Assembly: GCF_030540825.1 (NCBI RefSeq)
Contig: NZ_JAUOEO010000001.1
Coordinates: forward strand, 35,001 to 99,000
Reading direction: 5' to 3'
Origin: Flavivirga spongiicola
GTDB lineage: Bacteria > Bacteroidota > Bacteroidia > Flavobacteriales > Flavobacteriaceae
DNA: 64,000 nt
The position numbers and the translations under genes are program-made. Positions 44,351 to 53,060 of this stretch are shown here, in pieces; the stretch's first letter is position 1, and each line of letters starts with the position of its first letter. Below the pieces are notes generated by a model that was not told the origin of the DNA, did no database searches, and saw only the letters and a list, made by a program, of their open reading frames with translations.

Positions 44351-45376
44351 ATGAGCAGCAAAAGAGTTACTATAAGTGATATTGCACAAAAGCTTAATAT
44401 ATCTGCATCTACCGTTTCTAGAGCATTAAAAAATCATCCTGCTTTAAAAAAAGAAACGATTAAGGCAGTTCAGGATTTGGCAAATAAATTAAACTACCAG
44501 CCCAACCTTTTAGCATTAAGTTTACGCCAAAAAAAAACGAATACTATAGGTGTCATTATCCCAGAAATAACTAGCCACTTTTTTTCATCCATAATTACAG
44601 GAATACAAGATGTTCTTGTAAATTCAGGATATAATATAATTATCTGCCAATCAAATGAATCGTATAAGGAAGAACTTGCTATTGTAGAAAATTTATTAAG
44701 AATTCGTGTAGATGGCGTTTTAGTGTCTCCTTCTTCAAGAACAAAAAAGTTTAATCATTTCTCTAAACTCAAACAAAGTGGTGTTCCTATTGTTGTATTT
44801 GATCGGGATTGCCCTAATTTAGAAGTAGATAAAGTTTTGGTAGATGATTATGATGGTGCTTTTCAAGCTATAGATTACCTAATAAAGTCAGGTTGTAAAA
44901 AAATTGCACATCTAAGTGGTCCAAAAAATCTATCAACAACCAATCATAGGCTTCAAGGATATCTGGATGCATTAAAAAAAAATAATCTCCCGGTTAAAGA
45001 AGAGTATATTGTTCATGCATCAGGATTCACTCATGAAGAAGGCATACAACCCACAAAAACATTATTACGTTTAAAAAATCCACCAGATGCTATTTTTGCA
45101 ATAAATGATTGCATAGCCATTTCTGCTATGTACATAGCAAAAAAACTTGATTTTAAAATTCCTGAAGATATTTCAATCATAGGCTTTGATGACGAACCAC
45201 ATACGCGCTATTTTAAACCTGCCTTATCAACGGTTTGGCAACCCGTTTATAGTATTGGCATGCTCTCGGCTAGAATTTTATTAAGTCATTTGAAAAATCC
45301 CGACAACACTCCAAAACTTAGAAAAGAGATTTTTAAACCTGAACTTGTTATTAGACATTCTTCTATTAAAATTTAA
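44351..45376 (+). CDS. LacI family transcriptional regulator
   Basis: 341 residues: N-terminal LacI helix-turn-helix (VTISDIAQKLNISASTVSRA LKNHP, 4-28) and a periplasmic-binding-protein-like sensor domain (from about 60, TIGVIIPEITSHFFSSII; FDRDCPNLEVDKVLVDD; IIGFDDEPHTRYFKPALSTV). Likely repressor of the inositol locus that follows on the same strand; a LacI-type palindrome lies at 47898-47915. The ATG at 44351 is used since the nearer ATG at 44346 is followed by a stop. Confidence 0.94.
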   Translation: MSSKRVTISDIAQKLNISASTVSRALKNHPALKKETIKAVQDLANKLNYQPNLLALSLRQKKTNTIGVIIPEITSHFFSSIITGIQDVLVNSGYNIIICQSNESYKEELAIVENLLRIRVDGVLVSPSSRTKKFNHFSKLKQSGVPIVVFDRDCPNLEVDKVLVDDYDGAFQAIDYLIKSGCKKIAHLSGPKNLSTTNHRLQGYLDALKKNNLPVKEEYIVHASGFTHEEGIQPTKTLLRLKNPPDAIFAINDCIAISAMYIAKKLDFKIPEDISIIGFDDEPHTRYFKPALSTVWQPVYSIGMLSARILLSHLKNPDNTPKLRKEIFKPELVIRHSSIKI

Positions 45377-45537
45377 GTTTAATGCCTAAGCTAATAGTTG
45401 AACATTTGCCTATTCTCTTTATAGTAGCTAGTTTTTTAATACGTTCATAAACCAGAGTCAAAGTAAGGTCTGTTATTTCTTTATTACTAATATTAGCATT
45501 TTCCTGTAAAATGTTCAATAATTTAAGCCTTTTCAAT
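45366..45537 (-). pseudogene. Lrp/AsnC regulator N-terminal remnant
   Basis: On the minus strand KLLNILQENANISNKEITDL TLTLVYERIKKLATIKRIG matches the AsnC/Lrp helix-turn-helix, then diverges to a stop at 45366-45368. The start and the effector domain are missing. Its end overlaps the 3' end of the lacI-type gene. Confidence 0.65.
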
Positions 45538-45540
45538 CAA

Positions 45541-45906
45541 GTTTCATAGAACAGTAATTTTAAACTAAAAAGTTATTTATTGATCAAAACAAACAGAACA
45601 ATACAACTATAAATATTCATATACATAAATTTATTTACTGTTTTTAAAAAAAATAAAGCATTTTAATACAAAACAAGTACGTTTTACAGTAGATTTGTTC
45701 TTGTTTAAATTTCAAATAATGCTTCATAGCTTAACATATTTAAATGAATAGAGCTCAGTAGATGATTTCATAACTTATAAGTAAAACCTCAATATTTTAA
45801 TAATCAAAATGGTTAGGATTAGTAAGGTTCGTCAAAAAAATTATATGCAGCTAATACTGATCTAAATAAATCAAGGTATACACATAAAAACTAAAATCAT
45901 ATTGAC
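45541..45906. other. Upstream region of the phosphatase gene
   Basis: AT-rich, no gene. TAGATTTG at 45690-45697 fits a Bacteroidota -7 box but has no clear -33 TTG and lies over 200 bases from the start codon. Confidence 0.35.
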
Positions 45907-47499
45907 ATGCAAATAATTAGAAGAATTACCAGCATCCTTTTTTTGTCTGTTTTCATAGGACATGCACAAAAAAATGACATATCTATTATAGTACAACCTT
46001 ATTTACAAGACGTAACTCCAAATTCTATTAAAATACTATGGGAAACTTCTAGTGGAGAAGAAAGCATCGTAGAATGGGGATTAACTCCTAAATTAGGGAA
46101 GAAAGCAAGAGGACATGCTTTTGATATTAATTTTAGCGCATCCAGAATTCATGAAGTAAAGATTAATGGTTTAAAACGATTTACAGAATATTATTATCGT
46201 GTTAAGACCGAAAAAGCAACTTCAGATATCTTTCAGTTTAAAACACCTCCTTTTGCTAGTGATAATGAGTCTTTTAAAATAGTAGCGATGAGCGATATGC
46301 AATACGACTCACAAAATCCAAATAAATTTTCTGAAATTGTTAATGAGGGGGTCTTGTCTTATATTGAAGAAAAGTTTAAAGGCAGTATTTCTAAAAACTT
46401 AGCAATGGTTTTAGTTCCTGGCGATTTAGTGCCAAATGGAACTAATTATAATGAGTGGAAAGACAAGTTCTTTAATCCTGCAAAAAAACTTTTAACAGAT
46501 GTACCTCTATATCCTGTGTTAGGGAACCATGAAAGAAATTCAATTTTTTATTTTAAGTATTTTAGCCTTCCAGATAATGGTACACCAGCTTATGCAGAGC
46601 ATTGGTGGTATAAAGATTATGGAAATACTAGAATTATTGGGTTAGATTCCAACACAGACTTCATAAGTACTTCACAACAAATCAGTTGGTTAGAAAACGT
46701 TTTAAATAAAACAGCAAAAGATGAAAATATTGATTTTGTTTTTGCTCAAATTCATCATCCTCATAAATCAGAATTATGGATTCCAGGTGAAGCAGATATC
46801 ACAGGAAAAGTAGTAAAAGCTTTAGAAAAGTTTACTACAGAAACAGGTAAGCCAAGTATTCATTTTTTTGGACATACCCACGGCTATTCAAGAGGGCAAT
46901 CTAAAGACCATAAACATCTATGGGTAAATGTAGCATCTGCAGGTGGAGCCATTGATAATTGGGGCGAGTTTGAAGGCAGAGATTATGACGAATTTACTGT
47001 AACGCAAGATGAATATGGTTTTGTAATGGTAGAAGTGGACGGTAGCGAACATGATCCTAAATTTACTGTAAAAAGAATTAGTAGAGGTAATGAAGAAATG
47101 CCTAGAAACAACGAGCTTAGGGATAGTATTACAATTTGGAAAAAAGAAAGAAAGCCCATAACTCCGGAATCTATATCACCAAATAACGAAACTGTAGCAA
47201 TTACAGGAACCGTATTGAAAGCTGGAGAATTCAAGAGTACTTACAATGGTGCTTTTCACGCCGCTTCCCATTGGCAAGTATCTAAAACAAAAGATTTTTC
47301 TAAACCTGTATTGAACAATTGGAAACAATTTGAAAACTGGTACTACAAAGAAAATAGACAAAAAAATGATGATTTAACAGATGAAAAAACAAAACGTCTC
47401 AAACCAAACACAACCTATTATTGGAGAGTACGCTATAGAGATCAAAACCTGAATTGGAGTGATTGGTCCAAAACATTGATATTTACAACCAAAGAATAA
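45907..47499 (+). CDS. Purple-acid-phosphatase-like metallophosphoesterase
   Basis: Exported phosphatase of 530 residues: signal peptide (to about 21, GHAQ), a purple-acid-phosphatase N-terminal fibronectin-like domain (VQPYLQDVTPNSIKILWETS), then a calcineurin-like metallophosphatase (about 125-385) with the metal motifs SDMQYD, PGDLVPNG, GNHER and FFGHTHGYSRG. The C-terminus is another Fn3-like unit (TYYWRVRYRDQNLNWSDWS). It lies between the LacI gene and iolJ, so it may dephosphorylate an inositol phosphate such as phytate to feed the pathway. That substrate is inferred, not shown. Confidence 0.87.
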   Translation: MQIIRRITSILFLSVFIGHAQKNDISIIVQPYLQDVTPNSIKILWETSSGEESIVEWGLTPKLGKKARGHAFDINFSASRIHEVKINGLKRFTEYYYRVKTEKATSDIFQFKTPPFASDNESFKIVAMSDMQYDSQNPNKFSEIVNEGVLSYIEEKFKGSISKNLAMVLVPGDLVPNGTNYNEWKDKFFNPAKKLLTDVPLYPVLGNHERNSIFYFKYFSLPDNGTPAYAEHWWYKDYGNTRIIGLDSNTDFISTSQQISWLENVLNKTAKDENIDFVFAQIHHPHKSELWIPGEADITGKVVKALEKFTTETGKPSIHFFGHTHGYSRGQSKDHKHLWVNVASAGGAIDNWGEFEGRDYDEFTVTQDEYGFVMVEVDGSEHDPKFTVKRISRGNEEMPRNNELRDSITIWKKERKPITPESISPNNETVAITGTVLKAGEFKSTYNGAFHAASHWQVSKTKDFSKPVLNNWKQFENWYYKENRQKNDDLTDEKTKRLKPNTTYYWRVRYRDQNLNWSDWSKTLIFTTKE

Positions 47500-47895
47500 G
47501 AGAAAATAGTATGAATAAAAAATCGAATTATTATTGTATTTATTTTTAGTCTTGACTTTTACTGTAAATGTAAACAACAAAAAACATTAAAGATTCTGAA
47601 CAAATATTCACTAATCAAATGGCTACATCAATTGCCAAATTGTTAAGTATAAAAATTTCAGATTCAAACATGGGAAAAGCTTTATTTAGATTCCCATTTT
47701 CACGGGAATGACAATTTCAACGGAAACCCCGACGCAAGCATCCGGGAATTCTTCTCGATTAAATACTAAAATTCCTAACCGAACCATTAGAAGTAACCAA
47801 CTATGAATTAGACTCTTAACACATAATGGTTCGGTTAAATGACATCTCTAAAATCTAAATATAAATTACACTTTTTTAGCTATACATCTGCCCTA
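47500..47895. other. Upstream region of iolJ with gene debris and repeats
   Basis: 47511-47680 reads in shifting frames like a decayed lipoprotein start (MNKKSNYYC; IFTNQMATSIAK). 47690-47735 is a short dispersed repeat (TTCCCATTTTCACGGGAATG). 47777-47789 and 47824-47836 form a 13-bp inverted repeat (AACCGAACCATTA / TAATGGTTCGGTT). Confidence 0.5.
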
Positions 47896-47897
47896 TT

Positions 47898-47915
47898 TAT
47901 GCAAACCTTTGCATA
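47898..47915. promoter_or_regulatory. Candidate LacI-type operator
   Basis: TATGCAAA-CC-TTTGCATA is a palindrome with 8-bp arms, close to the LacI-family operator form TGCAAA-CG-TTTGCA. It lies 84 bases upstream of the iolJ ATG. The LacI gene at 44351 is the obvious partner (inference). Confidence 0.6.
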
Positions 47916-47998
47916 GAATTAATGCACTCTTTCCTTTAAGATTTTACTTTTTTACACTTCCTTTGAAAAGCAAAATCAACATAAAAGTAGTATTTATT

Positions 47999-48940
47999 AT
48001 GGGTGTATCTCCAACTGTTTTTTATAAAAATTGTTACAGCAAATATGCAATAGCTGCTGTAAATGTTTTTACTATGGAGCAAATTCATGGGCTTTTTAAG
48101 GCTGGTCAAAGAGCAAATGCACCTTTTATAGTACAAATGACTCCCGTTGCTAGAAATTATGCACATTCAAAAATGCTATTAGCAATGATTGATGCTGCTG
48201 CTAAAATATATCCAAAGGCAGTATATGCTATCCATTTAGATCATGGCAATGAACCTCATGCTTTTGATGCTATCACTTCTAATAGCTACAATTCGGTAAT
48301 GATTGATGCATCACACGATAACTTTGAAACAAATATTAGCAGAACTAAAACTGTTGTAGAAGCAGCTCATAAAAACAATGTGGTGGTTGAGGCTGAATTA
48401 GGTGTACTAAGTGGTGTTGAAGATGATATCTCCATTGACGAAAAACATGCAAAATATACGCAACCCTCAGAAGTTGTCGATTTTGTAAATCAAACCAACT
48501 GCGATAGTTTGGCTGTTGCTGTAGGAACTAGTCATGGGGCTTATAAATTTTCGGGAGGTCAAGGGATTCAGTTTGACATTTTAAAAGAAATTCAAAAGCG
48601 TTTACCAAACTTTCCAATTGTATTACATGGAGGTTCAGCGGTCAATAAAGAAGAAATTAATAGAATAAATAAAAATGGAGGCTCCTTAAATAAAGAAGCT
48701 GCTGGTGTTGCCCCAGAAGAAATAGTAAAAGCCATCACATATGGTGTTTGTAAAATTAATATAGCTACAGATACTCGGCTTATCTGGGCACGAGTTCATA
48801 GAGAATTTTTTAACACATCTCCAGAATTATTTGATCCCATAATACCTGGACAAAAGTATATGGAAGCTTACGAAACATTTATGCTAGAAAAATTCGACTT
48901 GTTAAAAGCCACAGGAAAGGTCAGTCAATTAAAAATATAG
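47999..48940 (+). CDS. iolJ: Class II aldolase, IolJ-like
   Basis: Cleaves 2-deoxy-5-keto-gluconate 6-phosphate to DHAP and malonate semialdehyde in inositol catabolism. From 47999 (MGVSPTVFYKNCYSKYAIAA) it has 313 residues. The class II zinc-aldolase signatures are present: YAIHLDHGNEPHAF, VVEAELGVLSGVEDD, GTSHGAYKF, VLHGGSAV, KINIATDTR. The longer start at 47909 would cover the operator. IolJ rather than glycolytic Fba is inferred from the iol neighbours; iolB starts 3 bases later. Confidence 0.88.
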   Translation: MGVSPTVFYKNCYSKYAIAAVNVFTMEQIHGLFKAGQRANAPFIVQMTPVARNYAHSKMLLAMIDAAAKIYPKAVYAIHLDHGNEPHAFDAITSNSYNSVMIDASHDNFETNISRTKTVVEAAHKNNVVVEAELGVLSGVEDDISIDEKHAKYTQPSEVVDFVNQTNCDSLAVAVGTSHGAYKFSGGQGIQFDILKEIQKRLPNFPIVLHGGSAVNKEEINRINKNGGSLNKEAAGVAPEEIVKAITYGVCKINIATDTRLIWARVHREFFNTSPELFDPIIPGQKYMEAYETFMLEKFDLLKATGKVSQLKI

Positions 48941-48943
48941 ATT

Positions 48944-49825
48944 ATGAGTACATCGCATGTATTAATTAAACCAAATTCAGATTCAACAGTGTATCAAAAA
49001 ATCACACCAGAATCTGCTAATTGGGAGTCGCTTTATTTTGAAGCCAGAGAAATGAGTTTGGGTGACACCTGGAGTCATAATACAGAAGAAAACGAAATAG
49101 TAATCGTATTACTAAGTGGAAATTATAAGGTAGAAAGTGATAAAGGCACTTGGAAAACCATTAATGGTAGAAAAGATGTATTTAGTGGTGTTGCCCATAC
49201 TTTATATTTACCAAGACATACAAAATTCACACTAGAAGCAATTAGTCAAAAGTTAGATATTGCTTATGGATGGTGTTTTTCTGATGAAGATTTTCCTGCA
49301 AAATTTGTAACACCAGAAGATACACCTGTGGTTATCTTTGGCGGTGATAATGCTACACGACAATTTAATGATTTAGTGCCTCCAGGATTTGGATGTAGTA
49401 AAATTGTTGTTAGAGAGGTATACACCCCTTCAGGAAACTGGAGTTCCTTCCCTGCTCATAAACACGATGAACGTATCTTAGATAATGACGGAAACGTTTT
49501 GGAGCCCATTCAGGAAGAAACCTATTTTTATAAGTTTCAAAAACCTGAGGCTTATGCCATTCAACAAGTTTATACCAAAGATAAATCGTTAGACGAAATA
49601 GTTAAAGCCAGACATAATGATGTGGTTTTAATTCCTAAAGGGTTTCATCCTGTTGTTGCTGAACATGGTTTTCATTGCTATTACCTGAATTTTTTAGCAG
49701 GTTCAGATCAATGTTTAGAAAATACTACAGATCCCGATCATGAATGGATATATGATTCGTGGTCATCTCAAGATAATAGGTTACCTCTAGTAATCGCAGA
49801 AATGAATAAAAAAAATGATGCATAA
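48944..49825 (+). CDS. iolB: 5-deoxy-glucuronate isomerase
   Basis: Isomerises 5-deoxy-glucuronate to 2-deoxy-5-keto-gluconate. 293 residues of two cupin barrels. The metal-binding block HKHDE (in SFPAHKHDERILDN) and EETYFYKFQKPEAYAIQ, HNDVVLIPKGFHPVVAEHGF are IolB signatures. Overlaps iolC by 11 bases. Confidence 0.93.
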   Translation: MSTSHVLIKPNSDSTVYQKITPESANWESLYFEAREMSLGDTWSHNTEENEIVIVLLSGNYKVESDKGTWKTINGRKDVFSGVAHTLYLPRHTKFTLEAISQKLDIAYGWCFSDEDFPAKFVTPEDTPVVIFGGDNATRQFNDLVPPGFGCSKIVVREVYTPSGNWSSFPAHKHDERILDNDGNVLEPIQEETYFYKFQKPEAYAIQQVYTKDKSLDEIVKARHNDVVLIPKGFHPVVAEHGFHCYYLNFLAGSDQCLENTTDPDHEWIYDSWSSQDNRLPLVIAEMNKKNDA

Positions 49826-50828
49826 AAAATACGATGTAATAACCGTAGGAAGATCATCTATAGATTTGTATTCTCAAAATATAGGTGCTTCGTTTAATGA
49901 TATTAAAGGTTTTGATGCTTTTGTTGGTGGGTCACCATTAAACATTGCTGTAGGATGTGCCAGATTAGGAGTTAATGCTAGTTTACTTACCGCAGTTGGA
50001 AATGATAAAGTAGGTGAATTTATTGTTAATTTTTTAAATAATGAAAACATAAATACCTATTGTATTCCCGTAAAACACAACTCAAGAAGTAGTGCGGTGG
50101 TATTAGGTATTGAGCCCCCGGATAAGTTTCCTTTAGTATATTATCGTGATAATGCTGCAGACAGTCAAGTAGATATTGATGATGTTCAAAACGCAAATAT
50201 TCCAGATTATAAAATTTTACTCATCAATGGAACGGCTTTAAATATGGAGCCTACGAGAAGCGCCACATTTTATGCTGCTGAAATAGCTAATAAAAATAAT
50301 GTAGATGTTGTTTTAGACTTAGATTTTAGAGCTGACCAATGGCATGATTATAGAGCATTCGGATTAACGGTAAGAGCCATTCTTTCAAAGGTAAAAATAG
50401 CCATAGGAACCGAAGAAGAAATATTAGCGGCTACTTTAAGTGATACCTCTCAAGTAGTTATCAAAGATCAACAAATTTCTGCGCCTGAAATTAAAGGAGA
50501 TATAAACGCTTCTATTCAACAATTAATAGCTTCAGGAATAGAAATATTATTAGTAAAAAGAGGTGCCGATGGTGTCAGTATTTATAAAAATGATGGCACG
50601 AAAGAAGATGTTCCTGGGTTTCCTGTTGAAGTATTAAATGTTTTAGGAGCAGGTGATGCATTTGCTAGTGGTTTTTTATATGGCATTTTACAAGGGTGGA
50701 ATTTATATAAGGCATGTAGAATGGGAAATGCAAGTGGCGCACAAGTAGTAACCAAACAGGGTTGCGCTAATTTTATGCCAACACTTCAAGAATCTTTACA
50801 GTTTATTGAAGAAAAAGGAGGCTTTTAA
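49815..50828 (+). CDS. iolC: 5-dehydro-2-deoxygluconokinase
   Basis: Phosphorylates 2-deoxy-5-keto-gluconate for the aldolase. 337 residues of the PfkB sugar-kinase fold: GGSPLNIAVGCARLG near the N-terminus, and the catalytic NVLGAGDAFASGFLYG around residue 275. ATG ATG gives two possible starts; the first is used. Translationally coupled to iolB. Confidence 0.93.
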   Translation: MMHKKYDVITVGRSSIDLYSQNIGASFNDIKGFDAFVGGSPLNIAVGCARLGVNASLLTAVGNDKVGEFIVNFLNNENINTYCIPVKHNSRSSAVVLGIEPPDKFPLVYYRDNAADSQVDIDDVQNANIPDYKILLINGTALNMEPTRSATFYAAEIANKNNVDVVLDLDFRADQWHDYRAFGLTVRAILSKVKIAIGTEEEILAATLSDTSQVVIKDQQISAPEIKGDINASIQQLIASGIEILLVKRGADGVSIYKNDGTKEDVPGFPVEVLNVLGAGDAFASGFLYGILQGWNLYKACRMGNASGAQVVTKQGCANFMPTLQESLQFIEEKGGF

Positions 50829-50847
50829 TAACGAGTAATAATACTTT

Positions 50848-50971
50848 GTCATTTCGACAGGGTGAAGAATAAACGACGAGAACTCTTAAATTGATGAGAT
50901 TCCTCCTCATAAGCTTCGCTTAGGTATTTTCAATCAAAATATATTTTGATTTCAATAGCGTTCGGAATGAC
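50848..50971. repeat. MITE-like palindromic repeat
   Basis: GTCATTTCGA at the left and TTCGGAATGAC at the right are imperfect terminal inverted repeats bounding 124 bases, with internal GATGAGATTCCTCCTCATAA. This is the dispersed type of flavobacterial genomes, also seen in part at 18845. It sits inside the iol operon and ends 20 bases before the iolD GTG. Confidence 0.7.
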
Positions 50972-50991
50972 ATCATTAAATATAAAAAAAG

Positions 50992-52851
50992 GTGAAGACA
51001 AAACGATTAACTGTAGCACAAGCAACTATAGAGTTCTTAAAAAACCAATATGTAGAACGTGATGGTGTGCAAAACAAATTCTTTGCAGGTTGTTTTGGGA
51101 TTTTTGGACATGGTAATGTTGCCGGGATAGGTCAAGCATTGCATCAAAACCCTGATTTCCCTTACTATGTAGTACGAAACGAACAAGGTATGGTGCATAC
51201 AGCAGCAGCTTTTGCAAAAGTTAAAAACAGATTGCAAACTTTTGCTTGTACCACGTCTATAGGACCAGGTGCTACCAATATGATTACGGCAGCAGCAGGT
51301 GCAACCATTAATAGAATCCCTGTATTATTACTACCGGGTGATATTTTTGCTACCAGGCAAGTAGCCCCCGTTTTACAGCAATTAGAATCAGCACAAACAC
51401 AAGATATTTCAGTAAACGATTGTTTTAAACCCATTTCAAAATATTGGGATCGTATCAACCGCCCGGAGCAGCTCATTACAGCCTTACCGGAAGTGATGCG
51501 TGTATTAACATCGCCTGCCGAAACAGGAGCGGTTACCTTAAGTATTCCTCAAGATGTACAGGCAGAGGCATACAATTTTCCTATAACATTATTTGAAAAA
51601 CGCATTTGGTATATTGGAAGACCCGAACCAGACACTACCTTATTAAAAAAAGCCATAACACTTATAAAAAATAGTAAAAAGCCATTAATCATTGCTGGTG
51701 GTGGGACCATTTATAGTGATGCTACGGAGTCCTTAAAATTGTTGGTTGAAAATACAGGAATCCCTGTTACAGAAACATATGCCGGTAAAGGATCCTTACC
51801 TTACGACAACCCTCATAACCTCGGAGCCATGGGAGTTACAGGAACCCCAGGAGCCATAGAAATCGCTAAAGATGCCGATGTCGTTATAGGTATTGGAACA
51901 CGTTATAGCGACTTTACCACCATTTCTAAATCGGCGTTTCAAAATCCGAATGTACAATTTATCAATATTAATGTTGCTGAGTTTGATTCGTTTAAACATG
52001 GTGCTTTACCATTGGTAGGAGACGCTAAAGTTGTTTTAGAAGGTTTAAATAAAGCGCTTTCAACATATAAAGTCGAAGAGCAGTACAAACAAAAAGTTGC
52101 GGATCTTAACAGCTCTTGGGATGCTTTTGTTTCTGGTATTTATTCAGAAAAAAATGAAACACCAGCGTTTCAAGGCGAAGTGATTGGTGCTATCAATAAT
52201 TTTGCTGGAGAAAAAGACATCGTGCTTTGTGCAGCAGGGAGCTTACCGGGAGATTTGCATAAGCTATGGCGTACTACACATCCTAAAGGCTTTCATTTAG
52301 AATATGGCTATTCGTGTATGGGGTATGAGATTGCTGGTGGTTTAGGCGCCAAAATGGCCAGTCCTGAAAGTGACATTTATGTCATGGTGGGCGATGGTAG
52401 TTATTTAATGATGTCTCAAGAAATAGTTACTGCCATTCAAGAGCGGGTAAAAATGACTATTGTGCTGTTGAATAATGATGGCTATTCTAGTATTGGTAGC
52501 TTATCTAACGCTGTTGGCACCGAAGGCTTTGGAACTTATTACAGATACAGAAATGAACAAACCCAACAGTTAGATGGCGGTTTACTTCCTATAGATTATG
52601 CAGCAAATGCAGCAAGTATGGGAGCGTATGTTATTAAAGCTAAAAATGTTTCAGAATTAAAAGACGCTTTAAAGGAAGCTAAAACTATAGATAGAACAAC
52701 CCTTATTTATATAGATGTTGACAGAAAGAAAGGCGTTCCTGGGTTTACATGGTGGGATGTCGCTATTGCTGAAGTTTCAGAAAAAGATGCTGTAAAAGAA
52801 TCGCTTAAAACCTATCAAGAAAATAAAAAGTCACAAAAGTATTATATGTAG
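50992..52851 (+). CDS. iolD: Trihydroxycyclohexane-1,2-dione acylhydrolase
   Basis: Thiamine-diphosphate enzyme that opens the inositol ring. 619 residues: N-terminal TPP-binding half (VVRNEQGMVHTAAAFAK, ACTTSIGPGATNMITAAAG), a central domain, and a C-terminal TPP half with the GDG ... NN motif (VGDGSYLMMSQEI ... IVLLNNDGYSSIG). The start is GTG (50992, read MKTKRLTVAQATIEFLKNQY); no better start exists in frame. Confidence 0.94.
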   Translation: MKTKRLTVAQATIEFLKNQYVERDGVQNKFFAGCFGIFGHGNVAGIGQALHQNPDFPYYVVRNEQGMVHTAAAFAKVKNRLQTFACTTSIGPGATNMITAAAGATINRIPVLLLPGDIFATRQVAPVLQQLESAQTQDISVNDCFKPISKYWDRINRPEQLITALPEVMRVLTSPAETGAVTLSIPQDVQAEAYNFPITLFEKRIWYIGRPEPDTTLLKKAITLIKNSKKPLIIAGGGTIYSDATESLKLLVENTGIPVTETYAGKGSLPYDNPHNLGAMGVTGTPGAIEIAKDADVVIGIGTRYSDFTTISKSAFQNPNVQFININVAEFDSFKHGALPLVGDAKVVLEGLNKALSTYKVEEQYKQKVADLNSSWDAFVSGIYSEKNETPAFQGEVIGAINNFAGEKDIVLCAAGSLPGDLHKLWRTTHPKGFHLEYGYSCMGYEIAGGLGAKMASPESDIYVMVGDGSYLMMSQEIVTAIQERVKMTIVLLNNDGYSSIGSLSNAVGTEGFGTYYRYRNEQTQQLDGGLLPIDYAANAASMGAYVIKAKNVSELKDALKEAKTIDRTTLIYIDVDRKKGVPGFTWWDVAIAEVSEKDAVKESLKTYQENKKSQKYYM

Positions 52852-52937
52852 TATTCTTTAGTAAATGACAATAAATAGTTAGGCATTTAAAATATTATAA
52901 TGTCTCCTTGAGAGCAGTTGAGAGGTTATTTAAATCA

Positions 52938-52966
52938 AATAATAATAATAATAATAATATATAGTT
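52938..52966. repeat. AAT microsatellite and repeat fragment
   Basis: About seven AAT/ATA units, followed at 52970-52997 by GGTCTCGACTGCGCTCGACC, another fragment of a dispersed flavobacterial repeat. Lies in the 209-base gap between iolD and the symporter gene. Confidence 0.5.
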
Positions 52967-53060
52967 GGGAGGTCTCGACTGCGCTCGACCTGACATGTAG
53001 AAAATATTTGATAATGTATGAACTAATAATATCAATTTAACTAACCATAAAACCAATTAT

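Noticed and set aside
47511..47680. Decayed lipoprotein or glycoside hydrolase before iolJ
   Set aside because: A few plausible residues in shifting frames, not enough to name a family; noted only as debris.
52938..52966. AAT repeats as a CRISPR-like or regulatory array
   Set aside because: Plain microsatellite; no spacers, and no cas genes in the window.
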